Shown in pieces: positions 6,600-15,178 of a stretch of 16,135 nt of DNA. The DNA lies in NCBI GenBank assembly GCA_036505615.1, contig DASXTB010000044.1, forward strand, positions 1 through 16,135, in the 5' to 3' direction. Source of the stretch: DASXTB01 sp036505615 (GTDB lineage Bacteria; Acidobacteriota; UBA6911; JACQSX01). The notes beneath the pieces are model-generated. The model was not told the DNA's origin. It did no database searches and saw nothing but the letters and a program-made list of their open reading frames with translations. Numbering within the stretch: the first letter of the stretch is position 1; every line of letters starts with the position of its first letter. The translations under genes were made by a program, and so were the position numbers.

Positions 6600-8468
6600 C
6601 TAGTTCGCCGGACGTTTATTCCCCCTCATCTTCTCCACCAGCGCTCTGGCATTTTTGGCTTTCTCAAATTCCGGGTTATAGGCGAGGGCTGTGGTGAAGG
6701 ATTTCTCAGCCAAATCCAGGTTTCCCATGGCGCGATAAGTCTCGCCCAGATTGGTGAATGCTTCCGGCGTGGGATCAAGCAGCGCCGCGTAGCTGAAGTC
6801 TTTTAAGGCCTCTTCAAATTCGCTCAAGAACCAGTGTGCCGTGCCGGCGCTCTGATAGATCTGCGGATCCAGCGGGTCCTTGCGACGAGCGAAGTCCAGC
6901 AGTTCCAGACTGCGCTGCAACAGCCCCTCAACGTCGGCGTCGCCGCCACTGATTACGCGCTCGATCAGAGCCGTGGCTTCACTGATACGCTCGTTGGCCA
7001 CCAGCGGGGACAGAAGAAAGTACCCGCCGACGAGCGTGAATGCCAGTGCGGCCACAAACTCGGCTGGGGCGACGCCGTGCAGCGTTTCCTTGACATTGCG
7101 CGGGCGATGCCGATCCTCGATATTTTCGCGGCTAGCCGCGCCCGATGTCTGTCGCGCCAAATTGCCCATGGATACAACGCCCGAGGCTGGAATAACAACC
7201 CACACGGCAGTGAGCGCCAGATGTGCCGGAAAAAAACTAAGGCTGGATATTATGACCACCGCAAACGCAGACAGGGCCGCTATCAACAAGCACCGCACCT
7301 CGAAGTCTTGAGATGACACAATCCCTCGAAAGCCCACATATAGGACCGATCCCAGCGTGGCCAGCAGACTTATCAATCCGATGATTCCTAGCTCAGCCCA
7401 GACCTGGAGGTACTCGTTGTGCGCCTGTCGCGGAGTGCTTTCAATGCTTCCCGGCATGCTGATCTGCTGACCGGCACGATAGCGGAGCTTAGCGGCGTAG
7501 AAATCCGTTTCAAAAGAGTTCAGGCTATGGCCGATCAGCGGACGCTCACGGGCCAGATGCCAGGTCACGGCGAACATGGGAGCTCTATAGGATGTCAGTT
7601 TTGCCCAGTTTCCATTCTGAAAGTCATGGTACCGAGTGGCAATCCTTTCCCGGAATTGGGGATTCTTGAGAGTGAAAGCCACGCCACTCGCTCCTGCCAG
7701 GATTAACAGACAAACCAGGACAAGAACAATCTTCTTTTTCCCGCGGCTGACAGAAAAGAGAAGAGGGGAATCCAGAAGAGCTAAAATGAGCAAAGCGGTC
7801 GCGGCTGCGGCGATGGCCGTTAGAGTTTGCGTAAAAAGCAGGCCGATCAAACTGGCGCTGCACCCGGACAGGACTGCCGCTCTTCGAAACGCTGATTTTT
7901 CCAGAAAAATTGAATTGACCGAAATAGCCAGGGAGATCGCCAAATAACAGCCGGCAGTGTTGACATCTCCAACCAGACCTCCTGCATTCAGGCGTCCTGA
8001 AAGCGGTGTGCCCTGCGGCGTTATCAACACCGGATCAAGTCCGAAGTACTGAATCACGGTATAAATTCCGGTGAAAGAGGCGGGTATCAGATTAAGCAGA
8101 ATCAAATGACGCAGGACCCGAGGCTCCAACAGTCGGACCAGCGCCACTGCAAACAGGCTAAACAGAACCAAATTGAAGAGCGCGTACAGCGCCAAAGGCG
8201 GAACTTGCGACCAAAAAACGGTCAGACCGCTCCACCCGCAGAGTGCCAGCAGTGGGAGCAGGAATATGGTTGGTACCGAAGGGGTTCGTTTCTCGCTTAT
8301 CCATTCGACGGCTGCCAGCGACACGATGGCCAGCGTGATTGCCTGCGCGCAGACCTCCTTGCCCAGCCTGAAAATATCCCGACCAGTAGGCGTGATGATC
8401 AGCGGCAACAGCAGCACCAGAGTATAAAGAAAGTAACGCTGGTATTGGCGCAAAGCCGACCGGCTCAT
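6600..8468 (-). CDS. O-antigen ligase/polymerase-like membrane protein with C-terminal TPRs
   Basis: A 622-residue polytopic inner-membrane protein of the Wzy_C/WaaL superfamily, expected to polymerise glycan repeat units or transfer a lipid-linked glycan onto an acceptor at the periplasmic face. About ten hydrophobic segments span residues 12-430. The conserved periplasmic region lies at 290-362: ERPLIGHSLNSFE, then RQAHNEYLQVWAELG with His350-Asn351, the family hallmark. A further hydrophobic segment (468-490) leads to a C-terminal domain with at least two TPR-like repeats (about 535-605, AHWFLSEFEEALKDFSYAAL and LGETYRAMGNLDLAEKSF). The start ATG at 8466-8468 is divergent from the glycosyltransferase operon, with 44 nt between the start codons. 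Sequence cannot separate ligase from polymerase or from a protein glycosyltransferase. Confidence 0.85.
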   Translation of the reverse strand: MSRSALRQYQRYFLYTLVLLLPLIITPTGRDIFRLGKEVCAQAITLAIVSLAAVEWISEKRTPSVPTIFLLPLLALCGWSGLTVFWSQVPPLALYALFNLVLFSLFAVALVRLLEPRVLRHLILLNLIPASFTGIYTVIQYFGLDPVLITPQGTPLSGRLNAGGLVGDVNTAGCYLAISLAISVNSIFLEKSAFRRAAVLSGCSASLIGLLFTQTLTAIAAAATALLILALLDSPLLFSVSRGKKKIVLVLVCLLILAGASGVAFTLKNPQFRERIATRYHDFQNGNWAKLTSYRAPMFAVTWHLARERPLIGHSLNSFETDFYAAKLRYRAGQQISMPGSIESTPRQAHNEYLQVWAELGIIGLISLLATLGSVLYVGFRGIVSSQDFEVRCLLIAALSAFAVVIISSLSFFPAHLALTAVWVVIPASGVVSMGNLARQTSGAASRENIEDRHRPRNVKETLHGVAPAEFVAALAFTLVGGYFLLSPLVANERISEATALIERVISGGDADVEGLLQRSLELLDFARRKDPLDPQIYQSAGTAHWFLSEFEEALKDFSYAALLDPTPEAFTNLGETYRAMGNLDLAEKSFTTALAYNPEFEKAKNARALVEKMRGNKRPAN

Positions 8469-8480
8469 TGGTTTTGCTTG

Positions 8481-8489
8481 TGATAGAAT
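8481..8489 (+). promoter_or_regulatory. Possible extended -10 element of the glycosyltransferase operon
   Basis: In the 44-nt divergent spacer, TGATAGAAT (extended -10 TGn plus TAGAAT at 8484-8489) would start transcription near 8496, giving a leader of less than 20 nt before the ATG at 8513. The position for a -35 box (about 8461-8466, CGGCTC) is poor and there is no Shine-Dalgarno, so this is a weak call. Confidence 0.3.
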
Positions 8490-8512
8490 GACAATCCGTT
8501 TTGAATTCTAGT

Positions 8513-9493
8513 ATGGACTCGGCTTCAGCACTTCCTGAAATCTCTATCGTAGTTCCTTGTTTCAATGAGGGCCTTTCGCTGCTCGAATTGCGCGAACGCA
8601 TTATGAAAGTTTTTCAGCGCAGCCAGCAATACGAAATCATTTTCGTGGACGACGGAAGCAGCGACGAAACGCGCACTATACTATCGGGACTGCGCGATGC
8701 GAACATCCGATATATACGCCTGCGGCGTAATTTCGGAAAGTCGGCTGCTTTGTCCGTCGGGTTCCGCGAGGCCCGAGGCCGCGTCATCGTCACACTCGAT
8801 TCAGACCTCCAGGACCAGCCCGAAGAAATCCCGGCCCTGCTCGGCAAAATGGACCAGGAAGGCCTGGATTTGGTTTCCGGCTGGAAACAGCAGCGCCAGG
8901 ACTCGTTAGGCAAAACGCTGTTTTCGCGCATCTTCAATTGGGTGACTGCCAGATTGACCGGTATTCGGATTCACGATTTTAACTGCGGTTTGAAGGCTTA
9001 CCGGCGAGAGGTAATCGAGGAGATCAAGGTTCAGGGTGAAATGCACCGCTACATTCCCGTGCTGGCGAGCTATCGTGGTTTTAGAGTAGGCGAGGTTGCC
9101 GTGTCCCATGCTCCTCGAAAGTATGGCCAGTCCAAGTACGGAGCCGGACGTCTGTTGGGAGGCTTTTTCGATCTGATGACGGTCATCATGCTTACTCGCT
9201 ACAACCGCAAACCGCTGCATGCTTTCGGGGTCATGGGCGTGGTTCTTGCCACCGTTGGTGTCGGGATCGAAACCTATCTGGCAATCAGATGGTTCCAGGG
9301 CCAGTGGATCGCCAATCGTCCTGCCTTCATGCTGGGCGTTCTGCTTACGATCATTGGAGTGCAGTTCATTTTCTTTGGCCTGTTGGCCGAGATGATCGCC
9401 TATTCGTCGCAGCGGGAAGAAGATTACGGCGCCCGCGCGATTAGCCCCAGAGCGGAGTATCTGGCTGAAGGGATCCACCGCCTTTCCAGATGA
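8513..9493 (+). CDS. GT2 polyprenyl-phosphate glycosyltransferase, GtrB/ArnC-like
   Basis: A 326-residue membrane-anchored family 2 glycosyltransferase, expected to move a sugar from a nucleotide donor to undecaprenyl phosphate at the cytoplasmic face. The GT-A fold is seen in ISIVVPCFNEG (10-20), VDDGSSDET (45-53), RNFGKSAALSVGF (72-84), the metal-binding DSDLQDQPEE (96-105) and FNCGLKAYRREV (156-167). HRYIP and RKYGQSKYG follow, as in the GtrB/ArnC/DPM1 group. Two transmembrane helices (about 236-256 and 272-296) lie near the C-terminus. I chose ATG 8513 over a TTG four codons earlier because the GT fold begins right after it. It is the first gene of the operon, and its TGA overlaps the next ATG by 4 nt (ATGA, 9490-9493). 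The sugar is not predictable. Confidence 0.9.
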   Translation: MDSASALPEISIVVPCFNEGLSLLELRERIMKVFQRSQQYEIIFVDDGSSDETRTILSGLRDANIRYIRLRRNFGKSAALSVGFREARGRVIVTLDSDLQDQPEEIPALLGKMDQEGLDLVSGWKQQRQDSLGKTLFSRIFNWVTARLTGIRIHDFNCGLKAYRREVIEEIKVQGEMHRYIPVLASYRGFRVGEVAVSHAPRKYGQSKYGAGRLLGGFFDLMTVIMLTRYNRKPLHAFGVMGVVLATVGVGIETYLAIRWFQGQWIANRPAFMLGVLLTIIGVQFIFFGLLAEMIAYSSQREEDYGARAISPRAEYLAEGIHRLSR

Positions 9494-10653
9494 GAGTTGC
9501 GCAGATTGGCCCGGCGCACCCGTATCGTGGAGGCATAGCGCATTACACAGTTTCCTTGCATCGGGCGCTGCAAAAGCGCAGCCACGACTCTGTGGTCATT
9601 TCCTTCTCACGGCTTTATCCTTCAATATTGTTCCCGGGAAAGTCGCAATTCGATGAGAGCCAGAAAACCCTTGCCATAGATCACGAGCGGATTGTGGACA
9701 GCCTGAACCCGCGAAGCTGGCGCGCGGCCGCACGCAGAATTCTGGAACTGCATCCCGATGTGGCGGTGTTTCAGTATTGGCATCCTTTTTTTGCGCCTTC
9801 CTACCGGTCAATTGTGTCTGGTCTCGCTGGCCACCATATTCCCGCGGTGTTCATTTGCCACAATGTGGACCCTCACGAACTTCATTTTTTAGCCAGGGCG
9901 CTGCGCGACACGGCGTTTAATAAGGTGAGACGCTTTATTGTCCATTCCGAAAAAGATCGACTGGCGCTGCAGCAAATTCGGCCCCGGGCGCAGATCATCA
10001 CCGCGCGCCACCCGGCCTATGACTTCTTTGAAGAATCCCCCCTCAGTTCTGAGAGCGCGCGCCGGCATCTCGGTTTGCCGGAAGATGAGAATCTGATTTT
10101 ATTTTTCGGATATGTCCGAAAGTACAAGGGCCTGCAGACCCTCCTGCGAAGCCTGCCGCAGGTCTTAAAGCACGAAAGGGTGCGGTTGTTGGTAGCCGGT
10201 GAATTTTACGAGCCGCGAGAGAAATACGATCGCCTGATCCGTGATCTCGGCCTGCAGTCATGCGTCACCGTTCACGGCTGGTATGTCCCCAATGAGAAAG
10301 TTTCCTGGTACTTCAAAGCCGCAGACCTGGCGGTTCTTCCCTACCATTCAGCGACTCAAAGTGGAATTGTGCCCACAGCTTATTTCTTCGATTTGCCTGT
10401 AGTGACTACGCGCGTCGGCGGCTTGCCGGAAGTTGTGCTGGAAGGAAGAACCGGCCTTCTGGTCCCGCCCAAAGATTCCCATGCCCTTGCCGACGCCATT
10501 GTGCGTTTCTTCGCAAGGGGCAAGCAGGCAGAGTTCCGGGAAGAAATCCGGCGCTTCAAGGCGCAATTCTCCTGGGATTGCATCGTAGACGCCATCGAAA
10601 AGTTGGCCGGCATCCCAAATCGGCAGCGAGAGATGGAATTGGAAGCACAATGA
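9490..10653 (+). CDS. Family 4 glycosyltransferase (GT-B fold)
   Basis: A cytoplasmic retaining glycosyltransferase of 387 residues. The N-terminal donor/acceptor lobe begins MRVAQIGPAHPYRGGIAHYT with the Gly-Gly loop at 14-15. The C-terminal lobe contains LILFFGYVRKYKGLQTLL (202-219), VAGEFYE, HGWYVPNEKVSWYFKAADLAVLP and the nucleotide-sugar binding region SGIVPTAYFFDLPVVTTRVGGLPEVV (291-316). The last stands in for the family's E-x7-E loop with substitutions: the usual first Glu region reads SGIVPTAYFFDLP. It overlaps both neighbours by ATGA, implying translational coupling. The role is chain extension of the glycan assembled by this operon; the linkage and sugar are unknown. Confidence 0.88.
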   Translation: MRVAQIGPAHPYRGGIAHYTVSLHRALQKRSHDSVVISFSRLYPSILFPGKSQFDESQKTLAIDHERIVDSLNPRSWRAAARRILELHPDVAVFQYWHPFFAPSYRSIVSGLAGHHIPAVFICHNVDPHELHFLARALRDTAFNKVRRFIVHSEKDRLALQQIRPRAQIITARHPAYDFFEESPLSSESARRHLGLPEDENLILFFGYVRKYKGLQTLLRSLPQVLKHERVRLLVAGEFYEPREKYDRLIRDLGLQSCVTVHGWYVPNEKVSWYFKAADLAVLPYHSATQSGIVPTAYFFDLPVVTTRVGGLPEVVLEGRTGLLVPPKDSHALADAIVRFFARGKQAEFREEIRRFKAQFSWDCIVDAIEKLAGIPNRQREMELEAQ

Positions 10654-12740
10654 AGGGAAAAGCGGGAGCGCATACGGCGGCACCCAATTCCGGCTCGCCC
10701 TGGTGGCGCTGGGCACTCCCTCTGGCAGCCCTGACGTTCATCATTTACGCCAACTCTCTGGCCAACGATTTCGTGTTCGATGATGTTCCACTTATTAAGG
10801 ACAGCCAGGAAATACGGTCCTGGCGCAATCTGCCGCAGATCTTCGGACGGACGGGATATCGGCCGGTTCGAACATTTACTTACGCTTTGGACTACTGGCT
10901 CTTCGGGCCCGATCCTTTTTATTTCCATCTGACCAACGTCCTGATGCACGCCATAAACGCGATGCTGGTCTTTTTGTTCCTGCGATCGGTCTTCGAAAAT
11001 GCACGGAGCGCTCTGGCGGGAGCGCTGTTGTTTGTGTGCCATCCGGCCCAGACGGCAGCGGTGGCGTACATTTCCGGACGCAAGGATTTGCTAGCCACCG
11101 GTTTTCTTTTGGGTGGAATGCTGTGCTTTGCGAATTATCGTAAGACTAAGAGGAGATCCGCGATTCTCGGGGCGTTCGCTTTGTTTCTCCTGGCTCTGTT
11201 CAGCAAGGAGGTGGCGGTTGTGTTTCCCGCATTTCTCTTCGCTTGGGACTTTTTGGATCATCACTGGGGGCCGGGAGCGTTTGAACGAGGGGACCTCTGG
11301 GCCCGCGCAAAAAAAGTCCTGCGTGAACATCACTGGTTGTACGGTACGCTGACTGTTTGCGCCGCCTTCTTTTTTTACTACGCGCAATTCGTCATGTATG
11401 CGTCGCGCAAAGTCGGGTTCTGGGGCGGGTCGGCCCTAAACAACTATTTAACATCATTGAAGCTGTTCAGCCATTATTTGCAACTGGCGGTGGTTCCCTA
11501 TCCGCTGGTTGCCGATTACCGTGGGATTTTCCCGGTAGCGGCTGGAGTGGGAGACTGGACTGTCTGGGTGGGAGCAATCTTCCTGGGAGGATATCTCTGC
11601 CTCGGGTACCGGAGTCTGAAGCGGCGGCCGCGCGTGGCATTTGGCCTCTTCTGGTTTCTGGTAGCGCTGCTCCCGGTCATCCAGTTGTGGCCCTTTCATG
11701 AGATCGCGGCCAATCATTACCTGTATCTGCCGCTGGTGGGCTTCATCATGGCGGTGCTGGAGTTGGTGGCATGGAAGGTGACGGCCGCGCGCGCGCCGGT
11801 GTTGGCGTTTATTACTGTCGTGGTGCTGCTGGTTTTTTCCGGCGTGACAATTGCCCGAAACCGCGACTGGCGCAACACACTCTCCCTATGGGAGGCAACC
11901 ATTCAACACGCACCCGGTTCGGCCAGGGTACAGAACAATCTTGGCTCGGCGCTGCACGCGGCCGGCAGGCTGGATGAAGCGCTTCCCCATTTGCAGCGCG
12001 CGGCCGAACTGGATCCAAGCGAAGCTGTTTATTGGAGTAATCTGGGCGCCTTGTACCACGATCTTGGAAACGTAAACAGCAATCCGGTTAGCTACGAAGC
12101 TGCCATCGAAGCGCTGGAGCGCTCCGTCAAAATTGAGCCGCAGAATGCATACTCTCAAACCAACCTGGGGAATGCTTACAAGAAGCTCGCTCTGAGCCGC
12201 AATGACAGAGATCCCAATAGCCCACTATGGCGCAAGGCGCTCGAGCATCTGAAGACGGCGGTAGCGATGGATGGAACTGAAGGATCGCTGCATTACAATT
12301 TAGGTCTTGCTTACTACGAACTGGGCCAGAGGAAGGAGGCGAGGCGCAATTTTGAGGTGGCGCGCCGGGTGGAGCCTAAGTTCGCCCAGGCTTACCTCGC
12401 GTTGGGTCTAATGGCCAATGAAGATGGCAACCTTCCTTCCGCGGTTTCCGAGCTTGAGCAGTGTGTCATCCTGGACGCAAACAAGCTGGAAGCGATCCGG
12501 TTGCTGGCTGACATTCACGTGATGAAACAACAGGACTATCCGGGAGCGAAGATGCTTCTGGAATTTGCGGTGAAGAAATTCCCTGCCAATTCCGATTTGC
12601 GTCGCCGGCTGGGGGTGGTATATCAGATGCTTGGCAGGAGCGCCGAGGCATGCGACCAATTGAAGGTGGCCCTAAGATTGGCGGAAGGAGCGAAAGGGGA
12701 GGAAATCCGGGAGCTGCTGGATTCGTTCCGATGTAAATGA
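10650..12740 (+). CDS. TMTC-like GT-C membrane glycosyltransferase with TPR domain
   Basis: A 696-residue protein with about ten or more membrane segments (residues 20-405) followed by six or more TPRs (about 420-680). Motifs match the TMTC (transmembrane and TPR) layout of the GT-C superfamily: NDFVFDDVPLI (39-49, acidic pair Asp44-Asp45 in the first periplasmic loop), YRPVRTFTYALDYWLFG, FHLTNVLMH (92-100), SGRKDLLA (142-149), FSKEVAVVFP (184-193), ANHYLYLPLVGF (354-365) and RNRDWRNTLSLW (403-414) leading into the repeats. Animal TMTC proteins are dolichyl-phosphate-mannose-dependent protein O-mannosyltransferases, so a polyprenyl-phosphate-sugar-dependent transferase is the best guess. The ATG at 10650 overlaps the previous stop (ATGA). 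A longer open frame from 10578 is rejected. It is flanked by two enzymes of the type that make its presumed donor. Confidence 0.85.
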   Translation: MKGKAGAHTAAPNSGSPWWRWALPLAALTFIIYANSLANDFVFDDVPLIKDSQEIRSWRNLPQIFGRTGYRPVRTFTYALDYWLFGPDPFYFHLTNVLMHAINAMLVFLFLRSVFENARSALAGALLFVCHPAQTAAVAYISGRKDLLATGFLLGGMLCFANYRKTKRRSAILGAFALFLLALFSKEVAVVFPAFLFAWDFLDHHWGPGAFERGDLWARAKKVLREHHWLYGTLTVCAAFFFYYAQFVMYASRKVGFWGGSALNNYLTSLKLFSHYLQLAVVPYPLVADYRGIFPVAAGVGDWTVWVGAIFLGGYLCLGYRSLKRRPRVAFGLFWFLVALLPVIQLWPFHEIAANHYLYLPLVGFIMAVLELVAWKVTAARAPVLAFITVVVLLVFSGVTIARNRDWRNTLSLWEATIQHAPGSARVQNNLGSALHAAGRLDEALPHLQRAAELDPSEAVYWSNLGALYHDLGNVNSNPVSYEAAIEALERSVKIEPQNAYSQTNLGNAYKKLALSRNDRDPNSPLWRKALEHLKTAVAMDGTEGSLHYNLGLAYYELGQRKEARRNFEVARRVEPKFAQAYLALGLMANEDGNLPSAVSELEQCVILDANKLEAIRLLADIHVMKQQDYPGAKMLLEFAVKKFPANSDLRRRLGVVYQMLGRSAEACDQLKVALRLAEGAKGEEIRELLDSFRCK

Positions 12741-13415
12741 ATGTACAAGGGAAACAAAATTACCGTGGTAATTCCCTGTCTGAACGAGGCGGCGGGAATT
12801 CAAAAAGTCCTCGCTCAAATCCCGACCTTTGTCGACGAGGTGATTGTGGTGGACAACAACTCGACCGACAAAACCGGAGAAATAGCTTCCCGCATGGGGG
12901 CCAAAGTAATACAGGAACGAATCCTGGGGTATGGCCGCGCGTATAAGACCGGACTGATGCATGCCCAGGGAGATATCATCGTGACTCTGGATGGAGACCA
13001 CTCTTATCCGGTCGATGCGATTTCTTACTTGTTGGAGAACCTGCTCCGTTCCAAAGCTCGTTTTCTTTCCGCCTCGCGCTTCCCAATTCGACATCCAGCG
13101 GCGATGTCCCTAAAGCACAGAATCGGCAATCACGTTCTTTCGGCGGTGGCATCGATCCTCTTTCTCAGACGGGTTCGCGACAGCCAGTCCGGAATGTGGA
13201 TCTTTTATAAGGACGCATTGCAGGACATGAAACTGGAGAGCAACGCCATGTCGTTTTCGGAAGAGATCAAGATTGAAGCGATTCTCAACCGGAACATCGG
13301 TTTTGAAGAGATACCTGTCACCTATTCAAACCGCGCCGGAGAAATGAAGTTGCAGCCGTGGAGAGACGGGTTCAAGAACCTGACCTACCTTTTCAAAAAA
13401 CGATTTCACAGATGA
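12741..13415 (+). CDS. GT2 glycosyltransferase, DPM1-like
   Basis: A 224-residue soluble family 2 glycosyltransferase. The GT-A motifs are ITVVIPCLNEAAGI (7-20), VIVVDNNSTDKT (34-45), GYGRAYKTGLMHAQGDIIVTLDGDHSYP (63-90, metal-binding Asp84-Gly-Asp86) and RDSQSGMWIFYKDAL. This pattern, without C-terminal membrane helices, fits the short dolichyl/polyprenyl-phosphate mannose synthase (DPM1) type. The ATG follows directly after the TGA of the TMTC-like gene with no gap, and its own TGA overlaps the next gene by 4 nt. It probably loads a hexose on polyprenyl phosphate for the GT-C enzyme upstream. The exact sugar is inference. Confidence 0.87.
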   Translation: MYKGNKITVVIPCLNEAAGIQKVLAQIPTFVDEVIVVDNNSTDKTGEIASRMGAKVIQERILGYGRAYKTGLMHAQGDIIVTLDGDHSYPVDAISYLLENLLRSKARFLSASRFPIRHPAAMSLKHRIGNHVLSAVASILFLRRVRDSQSGMWIFYKDALQDMKLESNAMSFSEEIKIEAILNRNIGFEEIPVTYSNRAGEMKLQPWRDGFKNLTYLFKKRFHR

Positions 13416-14845
13416 AAATCTGCATTGTTGGAGCAGGTTACGTAGGCTTAGTTGCGGCCGCTGGTTTTGCGGAAACGGGCAACGACGTCTACAGTTATGA
13501 CATCGACAAATCAAAGATCGATAAGCTGAGACGGGGGATTTTGCCCATCTATGAGCCGGGACTGGCCGAATTAATCAGTAGAAATAAACGCGGTGGTAGA
13601 TTGCGCTTTTCTACCGATATTGACGAATGTGTCACAAAGACGCTCATTATTTTTATCGCTGTTGGAACGCCTGCCAAAGAAGACGGAAGTTCCGACGTGA
13701 AGCACGTGCTTTCGGCCGTGCAGTCGATTGCGCGCGCCATGAACGGTTACAAGATCATTGTGCTCAAGAGCACTGTCCCGGTTGGAACGGCAGACCAGGT
13801 CCGTCGCGTCGTTTCCGAGAACACCCGCCACGAATTCGATGTCGTCAACAATCCCGAGTTTTTGAAGGAGGGGGCAGCCCTGGAAGACTTCATGAAGCCC
13901 AATCGCGTGGTCATCGGAGCGGATGATGTGCGAGCCGCCGAAATCATGAGGGAGCTTTATTCTCCCTTCCTGCGCACGGGCGCGCCTTTTCTGGTGATGG
14001 ACAATCGGAGCGCCGAGCTGACCAAATACGCCGCCAACGCGATGCTGGCTACCCGCATTTCTTTCATGAATGAGATGGCCAATCTTTGTCAGAGAGTGAA
14101 AGCCGACATCCATCTGGTGCGCCAGGGAATTGGTACGGACCACCGCATCGGCCCTTCTTTCCTCTTTTCGGGTCTGGGATATGGCGGCAGCTGCTTTCCC
14201 AAAGACATTGAAGCGCTCATCGATATGGGGCGGCGGCAGGGCTTGGCGATGGACATGGTGACTGCGGTGCACCGCGTCAACGAGAGGCAGCGGGCGATCC
14301 TGGTGGATTGGATCGTCGATTTTTTCAGCACTTATGACGCCGAGGAAATTAAGAGGCTCGCTCAACAACAGTTGCTGCGCGCTTCTACCGGTGCGGGGCG
14401 CAAGAAATCTAGCATTTCCATTCATTCCGTCGAGGCGGGCAAGAGAAGACCGGCCGGCAAGCATTGCCTGAAGGGGATGACGTTCACGATCTGGGGTCTC
14501 AGTTTCAAACCTCAGACCGATGACATGCGCGAGGCTCCCAGCATTGAAATCATCCAGCGCCTCCTAAAGCACGGCGCGAAGATTCGAGCCTACGATCCGG
14601 AGGCGATGCCGGTGGCGCGCTCCATTTTTGGAAACCGGATTCGCTGTTGCGCCAGCAATTACGAGGCATTAAAAGGAGCGGACGCTTTAGTCTTGGTTAC
14701 GGAATGGAATGTTTTTCGCAATCCCGATTTTTCTCGAATGAAAAAACTGCTTCGGCTGCCGGTGATTTTTGACGGCAGAAATCAGTACAATCCGCGGGAA
14801 ATGCGCGAGACGGGGTTCATTTATTTTGCCGTCGGATGTCCGTAG
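13412..14845 (+). CDS. ugd: UDP-glucose 6-dehydrogenase with an internal insertion
   Basis: A 477-residue cytoplasmic enzyme that oxidises UDP-glucose to UDP-glucuronate with two NAD+. It has an N-terminal Rossmann motif (GAGYVGLV, 7-14), IAVGTPAKEDGSSD, STVPVGT, NPEFLKEG and the catalytic GYGGSCFPKD with Cys261. The C-terminal domain has WGLSFKPQTDDMREAPS (from about 361) and an FDGRNQYNP end. Between the central helix and the C-terminal domain, residues about 309-353 form an extra segment rich in Lys, Arg, Ser and Gln that I do not expect in a standard member. This explains the length above the usual 430-450. The ATG at 13412 overlaps the previous TGA; a frame from 13358 is rejected because the Rossmann motif begins directly at 13412. 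It is the last gene of the operon and supplies glucuronate for the glycan. Confidence 0.93.
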   Translation: MKICIVGAGYVGLVAAAGFAETGNDVYSYDIDKSKIDKLRRGILPIYEPGLAELISRNKRGGRLRFSTDIDECVTKTLIIFIAVGTPAKEDGSSDVKHVLSAVQSIARAMNGYKIIVLKSTVPVGTADQVRRVVSENTRHEFDVVNNPEFLKEGAALEDFMKPNRVVIGADDVRAAEIMRELYSPFLRTGAPFLVMDNRSAELTKYAANAMLATRISFMNEMANLCQRVKADIHLVRQGIGTDHRIGPSFLFSGLGYGGSCFPKDIEALIDMGRRQGLAMDMVTAVHRVNERQRAILVDWIVDFFSTYDAEEIKRLAQQQLLRASTGAGRKKSSISIHSVEAGKRRPAGKHCLKGMTFTIWGLSFKPQTDDMREAPSIEIIQRLLKHGAKIRAYDPEAMPVARSIFGNRIRCCASNYEALKGADALVLVTEWNVFRNPDFSRMKKLLRLPVIFDGRNQYNPREMRETGFIYFAVGCP

Positions 14846-15104
14846 CATGTGTTTATGGAAGCCAAGCCCCGGCACACCTCGGGCATGTCGTCATAGTGGT
14901 AAAAGGTAATCTGTTCGCCGTCCTCTGATCGTTGTCCGTTCTTTTGACTGTCGAAATTCTGTTAAAAGTTTCGCAAAAGAGGAACTTTCTATCTAATTGC
15001 AACAAATCCGTTTTTTTGACTTGCTGCAATTTTTTTTACTGTGTTATTCTTACCGCTTTGTCGTTGTCGAGTATTCGTGTCTGTAGGGAAGGATGAGACT
15101 TTGG
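14846..15104. other. Spacer between glycan operon and tRNA operon
   Basis: No gene of convincing size is present. No GC-rich hairpin with a U-run follows the ugd stop, so the end of the glycan operon transcript is not defined by an obvious intrinsic terminator. The second half is T-rich and contains the tRNA-tuf promoter. Confidence 0.5.
15021..15050 (+). promoter_or_regulatory. Promoter of the tRNA-tuf operon
   Basis: TTGCTG (15021-15026), an 18-nt spacer rich in T, and TATTCT (15045-15050) preceded by TGT form an extended -10 promoter. A second -35-like TTGACT lies at 15016-15021 but would give a 23-nt spacer. The bases after the -10 (TACCGC) are GC-rich, as in stringently controlled stable RNA promoters. 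Transcription would begin about 45 nt before the first tRNA. Confidence 0.5.
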
Positions 15105-15176
15105 GCTGGCGTAGCTCAAAGGTAGAGCAACTGATTTGTAATCAGTAGGTTGGGGGTTCAATTCCCTTCGCCAGCT
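15105..15176 (+). tRNA. tRNA-Thr(TGT)
   Basis: The cloverleaf is complete: acceptor GCTGGCG/CGCCAGC, D-arm GCTC/GAGC, anticodon arm ACTGA-TTTGTAA-TCAGT with anticodon TGT, and T-arm with TTCAATT, two G-U pairs at its base. The discriminator is T and is followed by CCG, so the CCA end is not encoded. First gene of the operon. Confidence 0.95.
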
Positions 15177-15178
15177 CC

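Noticed and set aside
8906..9478. 190-codon minus-strand frame inside the GT2 gene
   Set aside because: Shadow of a clear glycosyltransferase on the plus strand.
13571..14464. 297-codon minus-strand frame inside ugd
   Set aside because: Long, but fully opposite an unmistakable UDP-glucose dehydrogenase. Its composition (His-, Arg-rich) is typical of an antisense frame.
14847..14909. Short frame starting with ATG just after ugd
   Set aside because: Only about 20 codons, no RBS and no sign of conservation visible.
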